From Poa pratensis (Eukaryota > Streptophyta > Magnoliopsida > Poales > Poaceae), in assembly GCA_947311845.1 (NCBI GenBank), contig CAMZMU010000049.1, positions 8,716,931 through 8,780,930 of the forward strand: a stretch of 64,000 bases of DNA, given 5' to 3'. Positions within the stretch are counted from its first letter, which is position 1; every line of letters begins with the position of its first letter. Made by a program: the position numbers and the translations under genes. Positions 61,516-64,000 of this stretch are shown piece by piece. The notes beneath the pieces were generated by a model. That model searched no databases. It was not told the DNA's origin and worked only from the letters and a program-made list of their open reading frames with translations.

Positions 61516-61860
61516 GTCTGAGAACTTGCTGAAAATGTGCGGTTTGGTCACAAAGTTGTAGCGTTTTATTACTCTGTGATGGCGGCAGTTAGTATGAACT
61601 CCTAAAATTTTGTTTTTTTACAAATCCCCTAAAAGACATGCAAAAAAATTGAAGAGGACCTAGCAATTAGAATAAATAAAAGTTAAGAAGCGATTTGCAA
61701 AAAACAGCATGCCACGTATGTAAACTCACGGTCGGCATTACGGAGTGGCAAAAACGCTCGCGTGTGGCAATTTGTGACCCGTTTTTCACGTTATGCAACT
61801 TCGTGATCAAACCGCACATTTTCGACAAGTTCATATACTAAACCTGCGTTTTACTCTAAT
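61516..61860. mobile_element. MULE-like MITE with inverted repeats
   Basis: Left AACTTGCTGAAAATGTGCGG followed by TTTGGTCACAAAGTTG mirrors the right part (CAACTTCGTGATCAAACC, then GCACATTTTCGACAAGTT). Beyond this the right end continues to 'gagtaaaacgcagg' on the minus strand, recalling the GAGTAAATGGCA end of the Pack-MULE. The left terminus is cut off at the Harbinger border, and no TSD could be defined. Confidence 0.55.
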
Positions 61861-62825
61861 AATCTTTTGTGATCACTTTAGGTAAATCCTGAATTGTTTT
61901 TAACAAATAAATAGTATCAAAAGTTTAGCTATATTTGCATTCTCTATTACGATGAGTTTCTACATCGTCGTGTGGTTTATTTATATGTGCGTCAGAAATG
62001 TATTCATAATCTGTGCAAGCATAGTCTGTTGTTACAAATGACAGTTATCAGAACATACTTAGCACATTGTGGCATGAAAATGGTTGATGGAATAATTATG
62101 GTTGTGTTGTTCTACCTCAGATTGCATTAACGAGGTTCACGGCAATCTCCATCTCCACTTGCTTTCTATTTTTTATATGGAAATTCTCTTGTATGGAATG
62201 GTTTCTTTCAGAAAACCGCAGGGTCAGTTCACCCCACAACCTTAACGTGACACTGCTGCTCCCCCATACACTGAAATACACTCTTATGCTTATTATCTCG
62301 TACTACAATTTCTAGAATCCTCACCATCATTCCACATGAGATCATTTAATATATGTTGTTTTGCTGATAGATCTTAAGGTGAAATTCGTGCACCAAATGA
62401 TGGCGTAGAAGAAGAAAAAAAATACTCTGATTGCTCCCAAAAAGGCTTTTTATGGGTTGACCCTATGATGTGTGTCTGGTGCCATTTTTCCGCTATTTTC
62501 CTTCTACATTTATATATTTAATTTTGTCTTTTACAGTTGGAATGGCAATGCCAGATTAAGTAAGTATGGATCTATCTAATTTATTATATGATTATAGGGT
62601 ACTGATTAAGTTGGATTACTTCTGCATTTGTATCCATCTTATTGTTGTTTCTGTCTAATAAGAGTAGTCCCATAGTATAAAATTGTTTGTCATGTTCAAT
62701 GTGCTTTTCTTCTTTGACTGTGCATGCTCAGTTCAGAGACCAGGAACATAAATCTACCCCTTTTTCTAAATTAAAAAAATGATTTTCTTCTTTCTGTGGT
62801 AAATACTGATACAGTTGTTTGCTAG
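61861..62825. other. Stretch before the NASP-like exons
   Basis: AT-rich, without a recognisable exon. If the NASP-like gene were complete, its N-terminal exons should be here. I could not find them, so they are either lost or too diverged. Confidence 0.45.
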
Positions 62826-64000
62826 GAGAAATCTTGAACCGCAAAGATCAGGAGGATGTGAACATGACATGCGATGAAGCTAATTCTGATTTGGATCTGG
62901 CCTGGAAAATGTTGGACATTGCAAGACCAATAGTTGCGAAGAGCCCAGAAAAACAATGGAGAAAGTTAATACTCCCTCCGATCCATATTAGTGGGCATAG
63001 CTTTGTCTAAATTTATATGTATCTAGTTAAGTATTTAGACTAGATACATGTGTATCTAGACAAAGTTGTGCCCACTAATATGGATCGGAGGTAGTATATT
63101 TTTTGCTCTCGCTGAAGTTTCCGTGAAAAGAGGTAGTTCAGTTAAATTAGTTACCAGTGTTTTAGCCAGGTGAATGGTCATCCATGGCCTCACGTTTATT
63201 TGTCACTTTTGCAGAGGACAGAGACACCGCAATCGGTTACTACTTGGAAGCTCTAGCCATCTTGGAACATTGGGTAGACATGACCATATTCTAGCTGTCC
63301 AGAATCCAGATGTATCCTATTTGTGGTGATAGTAGTTGCAGTCACTCCTATATTGTAATACTTTTGTCTCTGAGTAGATATTCCAATGTTGATTACCTTA
63401 ATTCAATTCTAGAAACTTCCGCATATGTTTGGCTTTTAAATTAGAAACGAAGGGTGGGGATGCCATCCCATATTGTGTAAAGCCTATTTCAGGATGCCAG
63501 TCATGTCTACTGAATCTGAAAAATGCCAAGGAAGCTTGGTCGCTTATAAAGATGTTAGTGCATCTGCGCTAAAGGACACTCAGGAAAATTTACTCTAGAA
63601 GATAAGATATCTCTTCTTAGTAGAATATCGGCCTTAATGCAGAAAAAGGTGAATAAACTGGATTTTATTGAAGTTACCAATTTGATTTGTTCATGAATCT
63701 AGTTCTCAATGAACGAATGAGATGATTACCTTTGCTTATTTTGAACAATGACATCTCTTAATTGTTTTGATTCAGCTTAAGAACTGGAGCAAGCAATGTC
63801 AACCCCAATCTAATAGGGTTGTCTCACAAGCAATCTTTGGATTCACAGGTGGCTGGATCAGACAACAACGTCCATTTTGGAACTATATCTACAGCAGCAA
63901 CAACAGAAAGCATTGGAAGTAGTGTTAGCAGAGGCATGAAACGAGCTAATGACGAGCTGATTTCTGCTGAACCTTCTCCAAAGAGACTTGCAGCAGATGA
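62826..64000 (+). pseudogene. NASP-like histone chaperone gene, disrupted, partial
   Basis: NASP/SIM3 proteins bind histone H3 in the nucleus through SHNi-TPR repeats. Exon 1 seen here (from 62,826, after 'ttgctag') reads ANSDLDLAWKMLDIARPIVA and KSPEKQWRKL, then is split by a Stowaway MITE, and continues IFFALAEVSVKR. The next exon (63,215) reads EDRDTAIGYYLEALAILEH and then runs into a stop (63,292-63,294). Later pieces read DAIPYCVKPISGCQS...LNLKNAKEA and, at the window end, SRGMKRANDELISAEPSPKR, the basic nuclear-localisation tail of plant NASP. Stops, shifts and the insertion make it a pseudogene. The 3' end lies beyond 64,000. Confidence 0.75.
62972..63094. mobile_element. Stowaway MITE inserted in the NASP-like exon
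   Basis: CTCCCTCCGATCCATATTAG and its near-perfect complement fold over the whole 123 bp. TA duplication lies at 62,970-62,971 and 63,095-63,096. Removing it with one TA restores the reading WRKLIFFALAEVS. Confidence 0.95.

Overview
This is nuclear DNA from a grass, most likely a Triticeae species (wheat, Aegilops or barley lineage). The evidence is the GC-rich monocot exons beside AT-rich introns, the many Stowaway MITEs with CTCCCTCCG ends, a CACTA element with TTGGTCCCGG-type subterminal repeats, plant LINEs, Helitrons and a Pack-MULE. No bacterial, organellar or viral genes and no CRISPR array were seen. The species call is inference; no database was searched.

Layout. 1-13,054: a decayed CACTA element (5' piece 1-827, body 9,161-13,054). 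It is split by an 8.3-kb block (828-9,160) that holds a degenerate, unrecognised minus-strand gene and its promoter. A 16-bp direct repeat flanks the block. 13,073-13,780: an intact, intronless RNA polymerase III subunit gene (RPC6/RPC34 type), whose ATG lies only about 20 bp from the CACTA end. 14,110-16,746: two Stowaway MITEs around a broken B3-domain (REM-like) gene. 17,690-23,476: an uncertain first exon, then exons of a SUD1/DOA10-type membrane E3 ligase C-terminus with several frameshifts. 23,545-29,915: a 6.4-kb satellite with a higher-order structure (five ~59-bp subunits make a ~295-bp unit), directly after the last SUD1-like splice donor. 29,916-38,300: mostly unassigned sequence, two truncated LINEs and MITE remnants. 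38,303-38,644: a second, internally deleted RPC6 copy.

38,728-42,886 is a pair of nested Helitrons in opposite orientation. The inner one carries exon 1 of an MTV1-type ENTH/VHS gene with its ATG changed to ATA. 42,903-48,386 is a 5'-truncated minus-strand LINE that was hit by a hAT-type MITE (8-bp TSD) and by a Pack-MULE (9-bp TSD) carrying WAK, Dof and UGT74-like fragments. A short poly(A)-tailed retroelement with a 16-bp TSD lies at its 5' edge. 49,282-49,903 is a 311-bp tandem duplication.

51,296-59,782 (minus) is a 13-exon UBP26-type ubiquitin-specific protease gene. Twelve exons and all splice sites agree in phase, but exon 4 carries five one-base frame losses within about 250 bp. 60,395-61,125 is a PIF/Harbinger transposase remnant. 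62,826-64,000 is a NASP-like histone-chaperone gene whose TPR exon is split by a Stowaway MITE; it runs off the window.

The ordinary genes (RPC6, UBP26, and decayed SUD1-like and NASP-like genes) do not form a pathway. They are islands among nested mobile elements, and I found no new multi-gene system. The most notable signals are the satellite array inside a gene, the multi-gene Pack-MULE, the nested Helitrons, the gene-bearing block inside the CACTA and the clustered frame losses in UBP26.
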